A DNA stretch of 64,000 nucleotides from Brienomyrus brachyistius. Lineage: Eukaryota; Chordata; Actinopteri; Osteoglossiformes; Mormyridae. A program made the position numbers and the translations under genes. Below, piece after piece: positions 1-12,800 of this stretch; within the stretch, counting starts at the first letter, position 1, and the number at the start of each line of letters is the position of its first letter. The notes beneath the pieces are model-generated. The model searched no databases. It was not told the DNA's origin and saw nothing but the letters and a program-made list of their open reading frames with translations. The stretch spans positions 18,105,629-18,169,628 of the forward strand of contig NC_064550.1 of NCBI RefSeq assembly GCF_023856365.1, written 5' to 3'.

Positions 1-2810
1 TTGAGACGTTTGCCCATGTGCTACAGTCAGACAGGAACTTGCCTGAACGATTCATCCCTTAATGAAATCTATCAAAAACGTGTCGCTACATTTATGCCGG
101 TCTTCTCTGGCTACGTTTCTGAAGCTACCCATAGTCACTCAAAATGTCTTATCTATCAAAAATTTATGCTTGCATAAAATAAACACAAGTAAAATCATCG
201 CGTTCATCACTGTTCATCGGTGAATAGTAGACTAGAGCAATGTTTCCCAATCCAGTTCTCAGGGATTCCCAAAGAGTCCACATTCATTCTCCCTCCCAGC
301 TCCCAACACACGTGCATCAGTTATTCGGTGTTCTTCATTGGCTGGGAGCTGGTGGGAGCGAAAATGTGGACCGTTGGGGGATCGCCGAAGACTGGATTGA
401 GAAACACTGGTCTAGAGAATGCATAGTTATCGGTAACAAGTTTGCGGTTGCTGATTCAAGGCGCTGTGTCAAAGAGTGCGTTTGAAAATGACAGCATGCC
501 TGCTGCCCGCTGGGAAGTATGATGTGTGCAGTGGTAGAAGGAGCTGTTGAACGTCGTTAGCTTCAGATATTTCAGCCTTGTTAGTTGGGAGTTTTACAGA
601 GTGGGTTAGACAATGGAGGAAAGTATAGAAACAACAGAAGCCATCGTGAACCCAGCTGGCCCAGAATGATACAAATGGCGCAAAAGCACCTGCTTCTGTG
701 AAACAGGACCCTGTCCAGGTTTGGGCAGCCAGTCTTCATTTTAGTGTGGGAATAGCCCTGGAGAATGAGCTGCCAGTAGGTCATTTCACCTATGCCGTTG
801 CTCCCAGAACATCTGCGGTTTGTGTCCGATAAGTCCCCCTATCTTTCATTATTCGACACAGATCTGAAACACAGCAACCTTAGATAGATAACAGCCCATT
901 TGTGCATCAGAGCAGGATGGCAGAAAATAGTGCAGTTTGATATGGTGATTGCCCACGGAAATGCTCACTGGAGTTCGCGCCGGGGTCACAGCGCCCCGCA
1001 AATCCACACTTTTTGCTCCCCTGACGTGTTCCGTTCGTTCAGTTCCTCATCAAGTCACTTCATAACCAGGTTTTGATCATTCAAATAAAAGTGCGCTTCC
1101 AGTTTTAACGAAAGACTATGATTATGCAACTGCTGTGCAAAATCATCCCCCATCTGTTGTAAGTATGATGGACTGTAATTTGTGCATGGATTTTTTTTAA
1201 TCTCTTTTCTTTGGAGAGGGAATAGATTGGAGGCAGGAGCTGAGCGTGGGTAGGCCGTGTGGGGGCCACAAACTTGGTTGTCTAAAACGTGGCCTGAGGT
1301 GCGAAGGCTAAGGTAATCCCTTAGTTAGAATTGCACTGTTTATCAGACCCCCAGTGGGTCTGCCTTGCCTACCATGTTTTCTTATCAGGTTTTTTTTCAC
1401 CTAGCCCATACCTCATTTATTTCAGAATTCTGCCCCCAAACCTCCCCCCCACCATCTCTTTTTTAATTATCTGTCCCAGCAAAACCCTGAAGCAGTGTCA
1501 GACATGGCCACAAACTCCAGCCTAGTAAATTCTGAAACAACAACCACGATGTGTTTTAAATCCATCACCCCTCTTCAGTGGCCTTGGCGGCAGACGGGGG
1601 GGGCAGGTGGTGCGGATAACGCAGCCGGCTCCGGTCTTTCGCTGAGATCCTTGTCACCCCAGGGACGATCAGCATACAAAATGGGGAGTGGGCACCCCCA
1701 ATATACTTGCCTTCTTCTCAAGGGGGTCATGCAAGCTCTTTGACCCGCCTTTGATGTGCCTTCATATTAATTAGCTGTCTTGGCTGCGGCGAATCTTTAC
1801 CTCTCCTTCAGATATAATCTTTAGCTGAAGGAAAAGCACGATACCGGATTTCAAAGTGGCAGATCTTTTGTTTTCTTATCCACAATAATTGACGTGGTGG
1901 GAGACCCTTGCGACATTTTGGCTCAGTCATAAAGTGCTAAATGAAAAGTTGCTGTTGCACCGACAATAAGTCCAAAATTCCAAGTAGACCAGTAACCCCA
2001 AACCCGGTTTAATTAGATATCATTGTTCTGCTGAAAGTGCTTGTACCATTATATTGCACTTACATTTTTTCCCATCAATGGTTTCACCCGTGCGTCACCT
2101 TTCTGGACAGAAGCTCTGCTGGGATATGATCCAGGTGCTCTTCAGCCTGCAACGAACGAGGAGAAAGAGGATTCAATGAGAAGGGCTGGAATTTCATTAT
2201 TCCCTCTCTCTCTTTCTCTCTCCACACGGTGAAATAAGGACAAATGTTATAGATGGTAATGGTGCCTGCTGACCCCCCCATATGCCGTTTTAGTTCCTCT
2301 TTCTATCGATTTTTTCCTTCCCCTCGTTATTTGTTCCCTCACTCCGATGACAGAAAACCTACTGGTATTTCGGGGGTAATTGATCGCTTTGTTCTTTGCC
2401 CTTCCTCTTGCGTCACATGACCAGGGTGTCTCCTCTCAGCCCCACCCCCATGACGGAGCCGGACCCACAGGAGGGCGACCGTCCACCCGGATCAGACGGA
2501 CTCCCAGTTACCCAATATCAATTATGCCTATTTTTTTATTTTTTTTTGCCCTAACGATTATCCAGTTAATCGTATATCATGATCTAGCGAGTCTTACGGA
2601 TGTCCCTTATTACCTTTTGGCAAACCATCGTTTGCGAAACTTATGTTAACCTCTATTTTGGCCCTTGATTAGTCTTATAAGGCTCTTGCTTTGTTGGAAG
2701 TTACCGTGTAGCTCTTGTTCCAGAACCGCTTACACTCATATCTGAACATTCATTGGAGGCTCAACCTAGCATGATTGTTTGAAATGTACATCTGCTGCTA
2801 ACACATCAAT
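1..2810. other. Unannotated non-coding stretch
   Basis: I see no exon, RNA gene or clear transposon here. Open frames are all under 90 codons, overlap each other on both strands and resemble no family I know. A pyrimidine-rich patch lies near 2,200-2,225 and a short A/T-rich region near 2,520-2,560. Nothing else can be supported. Confidence 0.5.
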
Positions 2811-3187
2811 TGACAGGGCACAAATAATATAGTATTATACTGTTAATTATGTATGAATTAACCACAAACTAAGTGTTAGTTACATATTGATCTCAGGTTA
2901 ATTTATCATTAATGAATTGCGATTCATGCTTTATTTCAAGCAGTTTCTACTGTATATTTGTTATTATATCTGTTAATTCTGTAAGCCTTTGTGAACTGCT
3001 GAAGGAACAAGTCAAAATACAAGTGAAATACCGATCTCATGTTTGTACATCATTCGTTAACGAATCTTGACACATCGTTTATCTGAAATAGCAACTGGTG
3101 TATCTTTGTTCATGATTTGTTCAAAATTTGTACTCCATTAGTAACTGAGCTATTACTAAGAAATTGTGCCCAAGTAAAGTGTTACCC
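2811..3187. mobile_element. Degenerate MITE of the GTAACACTTTACTT-end type (copy 1)
   Basis: The right edge (3,172-3,187) reads AAGTAAAGTGTTACCC, the terminal signature of a large class of fish MITEs. The body matches, on the opposite strand, the element at 36,021-36,240: both share a block reading AATTAACC-A-AAACTAAGTG followed by TAGTTAC, and a later block GTTCATGATTTGT. The left edge begins near GACAGGGCAC and is eroded. No coding capacity is seen. The relation between the copies is read directly from the sequence; superfamily assignment is not possible. Confidence 0.55.
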
Positions 3188-4666
3188 ATCTGCTAAATAT
3201 ATAAATGGAAATGTAATGTCAAAAATGGGAGCTACAGAAACTACAATGGATAAAAACGTGTCCCAGTGCACACTGTAGAAGAGGGTGTTTCAGTTTATCG
3301 TTAGTAACTGAATCATGGTTGGCAGCAACAGACCATTTTTCATTCGATGGTGCGAAAGGTGAAGGTTTATTGTGACACAGACACACCGATGGCACTCGGC
3401 AGAACGGGGAAAGGGCAGAAAGCAGACACAAGTCCCTGTTAGCGCTTCCCATTGTCCACAGGGCCGTCCTGTCAAGCTGTTTTGACACAGAATGTTTCGC
3501 GAGCAGAAGCTAATTGAAGATCCAGGTGCGGATGAAACAGACACCCGCCGTGACTTTGGTGGCTAATTCCCGCCATTCCCTCGTCACGATCTGCGAGCTA
3601 ACTACTGCCTCAGCCATCTTTCCCATGTCTTGTTAATTTCAAAGAGAGTAGTCACAGCATTGATGAGTGACCCTCGGCACAGTTGAAACAAAAGCAGTGT
3701 GCATACATTTGCAAATGATTGCAATTTTCTGTGCACGAGTGAGTTATTTATGGACGATTAACATGGGTATAGATTGTTATAAGACCATTACGATGCTCCC
3801 ATAACAATTGTGTAACAAACTATTGGAATGTTCACTCATCCAGCACAACCCACTGTGCTATATGTTATATGATTAAGCTTTCAGGCCTGTTGGTACAGAG
3901 TCTCTAGCCTCCCTCTCTAATGGAGCCCAGACCTTATACTGACCTGCCAGAAACCACCCACTGCTGTACACATGTAGCAAAATGAAACTCGCCTTGGTAA
4001 AAAATAAAAAAAGGAAAATGCACTGGAGACCGATGTTATTGGTACTGTATGTATTAAGTAGGTGGCTGGCCAGCAATCATCTGTCATTTGTGCTCCTTGT
4101 GCTGTTCAGCTAGGTGGACATAAGTGAAGGAAAACATTTCCTGAGGCTAAATAAAGAAAATGTATATCGGCCCCCATCTCATTTTCTTCGTGCTCGGAAA
4201 CCTGTTGTCAAGACAGCGAGGCAGACCGGGTGAGTTTCGCCGAGTTGAACTCCTTAGTACATCCTTCCCGGCGACTGATGATGGTTTCCTGTTGAGAGAG
4301 CGATGACCTAGAAATGGGAAGCGTAATAGAAGGCAGCGCAGAGGCGCGGTGGCTTGCGACGGTCCAGATATGCGTGGCGGGGGGACGGCAGCGAATGGCC
4401 AGCTTTCCTCCAACAGTTTGAAACTATAAATCAGTGAAACGCACAGCTGTTCCAGTGAAAATGTGACTGGGACCGATGCAGAATTGGTGGCTGCACTGTA
4501 TCATAGATTTTACTCAAAAATGGCAACTGTGTAAACGCCGAGTGGCCTTGGGGCTGCGTTTAGTCATGACTGGTTTCCAGAGGTGCAAAGGTCAGCTTCA
4601 GAAGCTATAAATCCAGACCAAGATTTTATTCCAGCCAACTAGTTGAGTTCTCTGTGACTGTGACTC
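3188..4666. other. Unannotated non-coding stretch
   Basis: No repeat, exon or RNA gene recognised. Small overlapping frames on both strands (for example 3,219-3,544 and 4,147-4,413) show no family resemblance. Confidence 0.45.
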
Positions 4667-5337
4667 TTAGGCTACGTTCACACTGCCAGCCACATCGTTC
4701 TATTCCGATTTTTTGCTCAGATCGGATTTGTCTGTCTTGATGGTTCACATTCATAACTACAAGTGACCTGTATCTGACTGTAATGTGAAGGCATCGGTCC
4801 TCCGAAACGTCACGCACGCGCACATTGATACGTTTTTACACGGGTCAACTGCGTCACCAGCAACAAAAAATGTCATATCTGTGGGACGACTCACGGCATT
4901 AAAAATGGAGGTGTTAGTAGCTCACGCATGTATCGCACTTTGCTCTGGAGGACGACAGTGAATCAGCTGTACATGAGCAGGTCGAAAAGGAGAAAGAAAA
5001 AGCTAGCCGGCTGACTTTCTGTCTTCGCAGTTATTGCTGGAACTGCTGCACCAAGAGATGCGTGGGTATGACCCTGCCGGCGCAGGCTGATGATGTCAGC
5101 GCATGCATATAAGCAAAAAGCCACATGAATTCCGAACCGAGCGTTCACATTCAGGTCGCATGGCCGCGAATCGGATACGTATCCGATTTAGTAACACATA
5201 TGAAAGTGACACAAATCCGATTTGAAAAGATCCGATTTGCGTGTCCACACAGCCCTGAAAAGATCAGATCTGAGTCACATTAAGGCAAAAAAATCCGATT
5301 TGAGTCACATCAGCATGGCAGTGTGAACGTAGCCTTA
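4667..5337. mobile_element. PIF/Harbinger-type MITE, 665 bp, with TTA target duplication
   Basis: The element proper runs 4,670-5,334. Its ends are perfect 18-bp terminal inverted repeats: GGCTACGTTCACACTGCC at the left, and the reverse complement of the same string at the right. Both ends are flanked by TTA (4,667-4,669 and 5,335-5,337). A three-base TTA/TAA duplication is the hallmark of PIF/Harbinger elements. Inside are many copies, in both orientations, of a subterminal motif close to ATCCGATTT (near 4,706-4,729, 5,170-5,190, 5,215-5,240 and 5,291-5,302), as expected of transposase-binding sites. The longest internal frames (4,626-4,823 and 4,963-5,148, minus) do not resemble a transposase, so it is non-autonomous. 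A hAT origin is less likely because no 8-bp duplication is visible. Confidence 0.8.
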
Positions 5338-5648
5338 ATATTCAATTGGTTGGTTAAAACAAAACCTTTGTCTGGTTTTCTATTTCCTGAATCTTCAGCC
5401 TCTGCTGGTTTCATTGCAAATGATAAAGAATCTGGGATTCATGATAAAGTGATAAAGAGTTGGAATTTATGATCATTGTTGTTTTCCAGCGGCTGTAGGA
5501 TGCACAGCCCCCCCCGTGGCCACAGCATCGGCAGGTGATGCTGCGTGCCGGCTTGGTGGAAGGGCTTGACGAAAAGGGTCCCGCTCCAGTGCGATACAGA
5601 TATGCAATCCGATGATGCAGTCATAAGAACTTTTCTCATTTCGGATGT

Positions 5649-5840
5649 GATCAAGGGCGATTTTAGGATTCTTTATGGTGCTGGGCATAAGAGGGGCCAT
5701 CATTCATACAGACAGGTCAATCTTATCATTAGCCAATGAAATGCTTGGAATATGTGAGTGACAGGGGAGGGAGCACTCAAGCGGCCAATCAGCTTCCAGC
5801 TGGGGGCATAGCCCCTGTGGCCCCGCCCCCGCATTCACCC
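5649..5840 (+). repeat. Unnamed dispersed repeat, copy A
   Basis: Begins with GGGCGATTTTAGGATT and runs through a block with ATAAGAGGGGCC, then TTATCATTAGCCAATGA, then GTGACAGGGGAGGGAGCACTC, then GGCCAATCAGCTTCCAGCTG, ending in a GC-rich CCCCTGTGGCCCCGCCCC. The same order of blocks recurs at 39,432-39,598 and 50,390-50,579. No coding content. I cannot place it in a named family. Confidence 0.6.
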
Positions 5841-6592
5841 CCAGTCGTGATGAATGTGAAAGCCCGCTATAAAAACTGCCAGTTCTGCAGCACAGAGTTT
5901 TCCAGCGTAATTTAAAGCATGAGGCGTGAGATGTGCAAACTGCTCCGTGTGCAGCGGTAAATCGGGTCTTAATGGTGATTGTCTTATGCATCCCCATTCA
6001 GGGAGAATGGGTTGGGTTCTGCTGCTAGGTGACACGATGCCAGTGGCATCATAATGGACGCCTGAGGATCCAGCTGTCCAGGGTGAAGCCCCCATCCCCG
6101 CCGCATAAAGTATGGCGCAATAATAAACTGACTGCTGGTTATAATGTTAGTGTTTGATAACATAACACATCCATACCACCGGCGCACGCCTTAGGGAAGG
6201 CGCTTAAGCTGGACGGGGGTGGGGGGTGCTATTTGGAGGCTAAGCACAGCCCGCTGATGGCCAAGCGTGGGCCAGCGGCGGAGAGGAAGCAGACGGGCAC
6301 ATTGGCAGCCACCCCCCCCCCCCACCTCCCCAGGCAGGTTGTGCCAGCCCGCTGCTGCCTGCCAGCCAGAGTTCTGCGCTGCCCACATCTCGCTCCAGGA
6401 AACCCATCTGTAATCACGTTTACATGAGTATACTGGCATCTCGGCCCATCGGCAGCCAGGCTGACATTCTCACACATGCTGTGTTTTTTCATGTGTCTTG
6501 GGGGGGCCGGGGGGGGGGGGTGGATATCATTACCAGTTAAGTATTTCGACTTTGCTTTATATTCTGAAAAGTTTCAGTTCTATTGCTATTGC

Positions 6593-6676
6593 TATATAAT
6601 ATAATATAATACAATATAATATAATATAATATAACATAATATAATATAATATAATATAATATAATATAATATAATA
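6593..6676. repeat. (ATAAT)n pentanucleotide microsatellite
   Basis: About 84 bases of near-perfect ATAAT repeats with two single-base interruptions (a C in place of T near 6,611 and near 6,635). Confidence 0.95.
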
Positions 6677-6766
6677 CCAGACCGTATTAGTTTTATTGTT
6701 TTGCATTGCATTATTTTTTCAATAAAAGACAGGAACTACAGCAGTAATGTATGTAATGTCCGACTT

Positions 6767-6882
6767 TCTACCACTTCTCCAGTACAGGATCAATGTGATC
6801 CTGGAGACTGTCCCCGGAATTATGGGGAACAAGGCAAGGGAACGTCCTGGATGGAATCCCAGTCCATCACAGGGCAGATGTT
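6767..6882 (-). repeat. Relic of the composite GGCACGGTG...GGATGG repeat (3' part, minus strand)
   Basis: On the minus strand it reads CTGCCCTGTGATGGACTGGG, then a CCATCCAGGACGTTCCC block, then GACAGTCTCCAGGATC and a TGATCCTGTACTGGAGAAG end. This is the same block order as the better copies at 20,880-21,176, 29,237-29,464 and 53,170-53,465. The 5' half is missing. Confidence 0.6.
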
Positions 6883-9800
6883 TCCTAAAAGTTTAAAATA
6901 TTTGCTGTATTGCTTCTGTTATTAGTCATTGAAATGAATTATTTGAACATCTTGCGCAGCATCCTTCCCTTTCGGGACCCAACGCCCTGTGAAGGAAACA
7001 TTTGTGGTTCCAGGACTGAAATACATAAATAAAAGTAAACAATAAGCTCTTTCCATGATATGCTGGTGAAGTCAAAGTATCGTCTTGTTTTTCTTTTGGA
7101 TTCTCGGGGGGGGGAGGGGGGTTTGCAAAACTGCCAGTCATCTAAAGTTTGAGAAACACCTTGACTCAGCTTGGACTCTTGGGAGACTCGCAGATGCGCT
7201 CTGTACAGGGCCTCCATGGCATTGAGTTCGATTTGCTTTTAAACCTGTAAACATATCACACTCTGTATACATATTACATATGGATTTTTCTTTTTTATTG
7301 TTGAAATAGACTATGTAAGAAAATCCTCTTCAGTCCAAAATACTCCTGAACCCTTCGCAAGATGTATAATTGTCCGGGTGATACGTTAGACGTGCAGAAA
7401 CCACTACAGGGACCCATCTGAGAATAAGTAGAAGGGCAGCTAAAGACAGTGAGGGACCTGCGGATAGCGGAGCACAGTCTGACAGTGACCTCTTCTTCAT
7501 CTTTCTTCTTGTACCTTTAGGTGGACATCCTGGACAATCGCTGAAGGACTTTGGCACAACAATCAAGACAGGTGGTTATTGGTTCGAAAGCAGTTATCCT
7601 CTCAGGTTATAGCTGTAGCAAATTGCTAATTGAAGTTCTTCAAATGCGATTACAGCGAGAGAATTAATGGGGCAACCTATAGAACAATCGTCTGAGGCTG
7701 AGCCTAATGGAGCGGAAGGTTCAGCGTCTCACCAGCAGACGAACGTTCGTTTGCCTCTGTGGTGTTTTAGCTGCAGCACAGCGGCGCAGTCTTAGACGCA
7801 ACTCGCCGCATGCGGCTCACAGGGATGGGTTGCATTCCACCATCTTTGCGGCTTCCCTTCATTATACGACCGGAGTGCATTCGCAGAGACGAATTTGCAT
7901 TCATATTTGTTTGTTTGTTTGTTTGTTTGCAGTGCTGGGAAATCGGGATGCTCTAATGACTGCGGAGGATGAGTTTCGGAGGCGAGCTGGAACCTGCGAG
8001 GCGACCCAGCACAAGGTCACCGTATGAGGGCGATTCGAAGCTTGGAATATGAAGGTTTAATGTGAAGTCATGGCGTGGTGCAGGTCTGAACCTGCCAGCA
8101 ATCGAGACTCTTAAAGGCTTGTCAGGGTTATTTCTGCTGGGGCTTCCCTGTCTGGTCTTTAACAGCGATGTCTCAAGTATGATTGAAAATTTAATTTGGC
8201 TTTTTCATTCGCAGCAAATCATATTGCAAAGGGATTTGTTTTTATCTTATTAAAAATTGAAATCAGCAGGAACTACTTCAGCTTCAGGTCTCTGCATCCT
8301 CCCTACTCTGTGGGGTCTGTGTAAGCCCTTAGTATTTGGCTATTGTGTTTTCCAAACGGCGTGCAGTTAGAGGAATTGGCGTCCCTGAATTGTGTCCGGG
8401 TGCCCCCTCCCATAGACTAGCCACAGGTAGGATATTCTCTGCCTCGTTTCCTTGATGGATGAATGGTTGCGGAACGGATGGATACGTTAAATTCCAGCGT
8501 ACAAACTCTCCGCGAAGCTGCCTGGTTTTACCTTTGCGACATAAAATTTTAAAACGCGTGGACTTGCCAAAAGTCACAGTGAAATCATTGTATGTCACGA
8601 ACAGGTGAGGAATTCATCTATATTCATTTGCATTACTTTATTATGCGGATTCTTTTTTCCCAAAGTAACATATGATTAAGGCAGGAAATATATAACAAGT
8701 ATACAGATGTAGCGGCAGTGTTACTATACTGAGTCACCAGTAGCAAGTGCAACATAATGGGATCGACCATTTAGAACTTAACAACAGAAACGCCAACGTT
8801 TGCAATAAAAGTGCAAAACTTGTGTATGTGGTTTTGTCTATATATATGGCCTCCCCCTATGGGAAAACAGACTTTGTAGCTTTCATGGTTACCATATCTG
8901 CCTCAGGTACTAATTTCATAATACTCTGCTGCTTCTCTAAGTATCAGGCTGAGGCCAAGGACAACACCATGCATGCTGTGGGTCATGAATGCGGTGCTGT
9001 CTTGCATACATTTATGGGCGCATCGCATGGTGCCGTGCAGCTCACTAAATAACCCATGAGCCGTGCTTCGAATGAGACTCCGAATCGATGCGATGAATTT
9101 TCTGGCCACGTTACGCCTCACAAACCGTGCACAATCCCAACTTTCGCCGCTTTCAGATTTTCACACGCCATAGTCAAAGTACATAATCGGGAAACTTATT
9201 TACTCACGAATTAGTTCTTCTCATTACCATCTCTGAGTAATTGCTGCCGTGCCAGAACGACGGGTTTGTCAGCCAGGAGTTATTGCCGATATGGCGCGCA
9301 ATGCCGGGACGTTTCTCTAATGCCGTCTGATCAGCGTTGCACCTTTGTTGCTAAGATGATACCACGTTCGCGTTTGTTTTCTATATTTCTCTATTTTAAG
9401 ACGTCGACAAGCACACGCAGAAGATACTCTCCCTATGGCTGGCTTCGGGAGAAGGGAAGTTTTGCCACAGGGGAAATTAAAATGCTGCTTGATAGCTGCA
9501 GATAGCTGGAAACTTCGAGGAAGCAAAGTTTGTGAGTGCATATTGTGAAGTTTGTGTGAGACGGCTTCATTCGTCTTGACGTCGCCTAATTACCCATAAT
9601 AAACAATGGCCCTTTGATATGTCTCTGAGCCAATAAAACACATGTACACAGATCCTGATGAGCAAAGCCCCCCCCCCCCAAATGAAGCCATTTCCACTGT
9701 CTAGCATCCTGTCTTCATCTCCATCCCAGTGCTGATGCGGAAACATCTTAAGCTTTACTTCTTCCCTGAAATTATTTTAAACCATCTCCATTTCCGTCCC

Positions 9801-12800
9801 TTAAAAGGGCCCCTGATCCTTTCTCCTGTTTTATGCCTCTGCTCACCCTCCCGCCCCAGAATTATTCTTATGGAGCTTAACTAGCAGAAATACATACATT
9901 CTGTTTTATGCAAAACTACATTATCATTCATGTGAATCTGCCATTTTACACGAGAGCTTCTTCCAATTTTATCTGAGTCATTACTGTCGGATTTAGGCTA
10001 CATTTATTTACACGTTATGCACTTATTAATAAATAGTAATATTTATTATTATTCGCTTACTGTTAATATTATTAGCCTCCCTGGTCGATTTTATTTGCCT
10101 CTGTTTTGCCTCTGTGTGGGAATGTGCGACAAGCTCAGCAGAGCTGAATCCCATATCTACACGTGTTTTATGGGATCCGGTTCCTGAACGGGAGGCACAC
10201 ACAGCTCATAAAAGCTTCCTGCAAAAACGGCCGTCCGTAACACGCTAAATGCTTTCCGGAACACAAGTGTCATGGCGGCAGGCAGGGAGAGGCCGCTGCC
10301 TTTGTAGGACGGCGCAAATCTGATTAGGGTTTGCGTGGGAGCTCGGAAAGCCCGGCCCAATGTCACCGTCCCGCCGATCACGCGAGAGCAGCACCACCCC
10401 CTTTCGTTTTGAACTACGGGTGCCAACGCACAGGTCCAGGATTGGGCGGATTTGAATGCAGCTTTTTTTGTCAGTGTAGTTGACTGTATCCTAATTGACA
10501 CTCAGGCCCGCATGTTCATTCTCACTAGTGATGGGAGAATGAGTCTTTGGAACCTACAGTGGGTGGAATGCCGCAAGCTGTCAGCTACCGACCTCCCCCA
10601 CTTCTCAACCAGACATTTTATTAATTCCTGGTTGCCTTAAAAGCAGCCGGTGACTGACAGCGGACAATTACCCCACCCACTCTGGGTTTCAGGCGCCTCA
10701 TTTGTCTCACTCCGCTTCTTTTAAATATCTGTTCTGCACACCGCGGGCCGTAGATATCACAGTGGGGAAGGACGCCGAGCTGTGACTAAACATGTTAACC
10801 TGAATTTCTCGGCATTCGTGTCCAAATGCATAAATGGGAAGCCGGTCTCATGCAGCGGTTCCCTAAGCCGCTTGAACGCTGAGGTGCATCCTCATTTTAA
10901 TGGCGTTTAGAAATCCGGCACGGGACGTAGTTGTCGATATTTGCTTTTAAGGCACGCTCTCAGGCCTGGGTTGAGGCCGTTTGGACCCAACCTAGCTGCC
11001 ATTTCGAGTTATTGATTGCCAGCTTTTCCCCTGGGGTGTGGGTGGGACTGATGGGATCTCCGCCAATGTGCCCCACCCATCCTTCCTCTGCCAGCCACAC
11101 TAAACAATCAACCCCCTGTGTCGACCCCCCCTTTGCCCGCCCACCCACCCTGCCAGCTCTACCTGCACAGAGGCTTGCTGTTGGCTTTTGTTTCTCTCCT
11201 CTATCAGCCAATCACAGGGGCTGTTTTTATCTCACCTGAAGTTCAATCCTACCAGGAAGGGGGGGGGGCAGATTTGGAACTGAGGATGATCTCAGGATGG
11301 AATGATGCAATCCACTTCACGCTACACTGATGCTATTTGTCACAAAGGGGGGGGCGAGGGGTAGGGTTATCCATCGGAATCCAATGGGTTGATCCATTGG
11401 CAGGCTGCTCTTTGCCATTGGAGGGGGGCAGGGGGGTTGTGGATGCACCCTCCCTCGCTTGAGTCCCTGCCCCTGAGAGATCTCCCCACCGCTGTGTGTA
11501 TAATGCCTTGCGTATCGCCCCCACCCCCCACCCCCCACCCTGACTTTACACTTGTGTTCAATTTGCCACCTGCAAAGACTTATTTTATTCTTTTTTCCAT
11601 CACTTCACACCGTGAATAATCTCTATAATTTTTTTTTGGGTAAAAACCTCTTTGCTTAAAATGTATCTCTGCAAACAGTTTAAAAACACAAAATAAAAAG
11701 GAATTAGGTTACTGGGTGTGTACAAAAATAAATAAACCGCAGCAGAGCAAAAGAAGCATCCTAACCCTCATCGTAAACATCTCAAAAAAATATTCTCGCC
11801 AAACGGTACTCGTGCCACTGGTCATGGCTTAGAAATCCATTGTAGACAGGATTACCATACTTGTCAATCATTGTTTGACTTGATCTAATGGAAAGTGACA
11901 ATAACGTGGCATGGTGTTACCCAATGTGAGTACGTTAGTCAGTAAAATACAGTGAAATTCCAGAGTCACAGCCCGAGACTAAGTATGTCACAAAGAATGG
12001 AGCCTATCACCTGTGACTGGTTGCAGCAGCTCAGCATATCATCATCATTATTATTAATATATCAGTATTTAGTTGACATTTTTTATAAAAAGTGGCTTTA
12101 GCACTTCTGTGTTAAAGAAGGTTAGTTACAATGCTGTCATATAACGGCTATTAGATTTCTTTGTCGCTCTGGCTGCCAGCGTTAAGCGTGAAATAAACAG
12201 AAAGGTAAAAAAAAAAAAAAGCTTTTCTCGTTCGGCTAAAGAAATAACAAATTTTTCCGAAAGCGGGGAGGCCGTGACTGTGCTTTCCCAAACACTCCAT
12301 GGCTACATCCTGCAAAACTTTAAACTGGGTTTGGTCAGGTCATATTCATGAGGCTTTTGCCGTCCGCAAAATACTCGTTTTTTTGGCAGAGCATTACAGG
12401 ACACGCTTGACAGTGTCTCAGCCAGCTCCTCTCACGCCCAGGGAAGCGTGGAAACCGCAAAACCTCCAAATAGATGCATGGACGTAATGACATTACGAGT
12501 GTCCTCAGAAGCATCATGGCATCCTGTTTGCAGTAATGAAAGCATCTTTGAAAAGAGAGGTCCGCATTAACTGCAGTAATGAGTGATTATTTCTGGTGAA
12601 TAATTTGTTCGGTCAAGTACTTTAGTGCATTAACAGGTCAAAACTTTCAAGTAGCCCGGTTTGTTTGCAAAGGCTGGGGACATCCGCTGTAATATAAAAG
12701 TCTCTAAGGTTTTCCAAGTGTGGCTGGCTGATGGACAGGAAGGTAAATGAGTCTGATGGGTAACTGATGTATCTGATTGGTCTGAAGTGGTGAACTTGGA

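Noticed and set aside
7500..7580. Polypyrimidine tract and AG (CTTCTTGTACCTTTAG) as a splice acceptor
   Set aside because: The sequence after it reaches a stop after a few codons in the frame tested, and no donor or homologous exon is visible.
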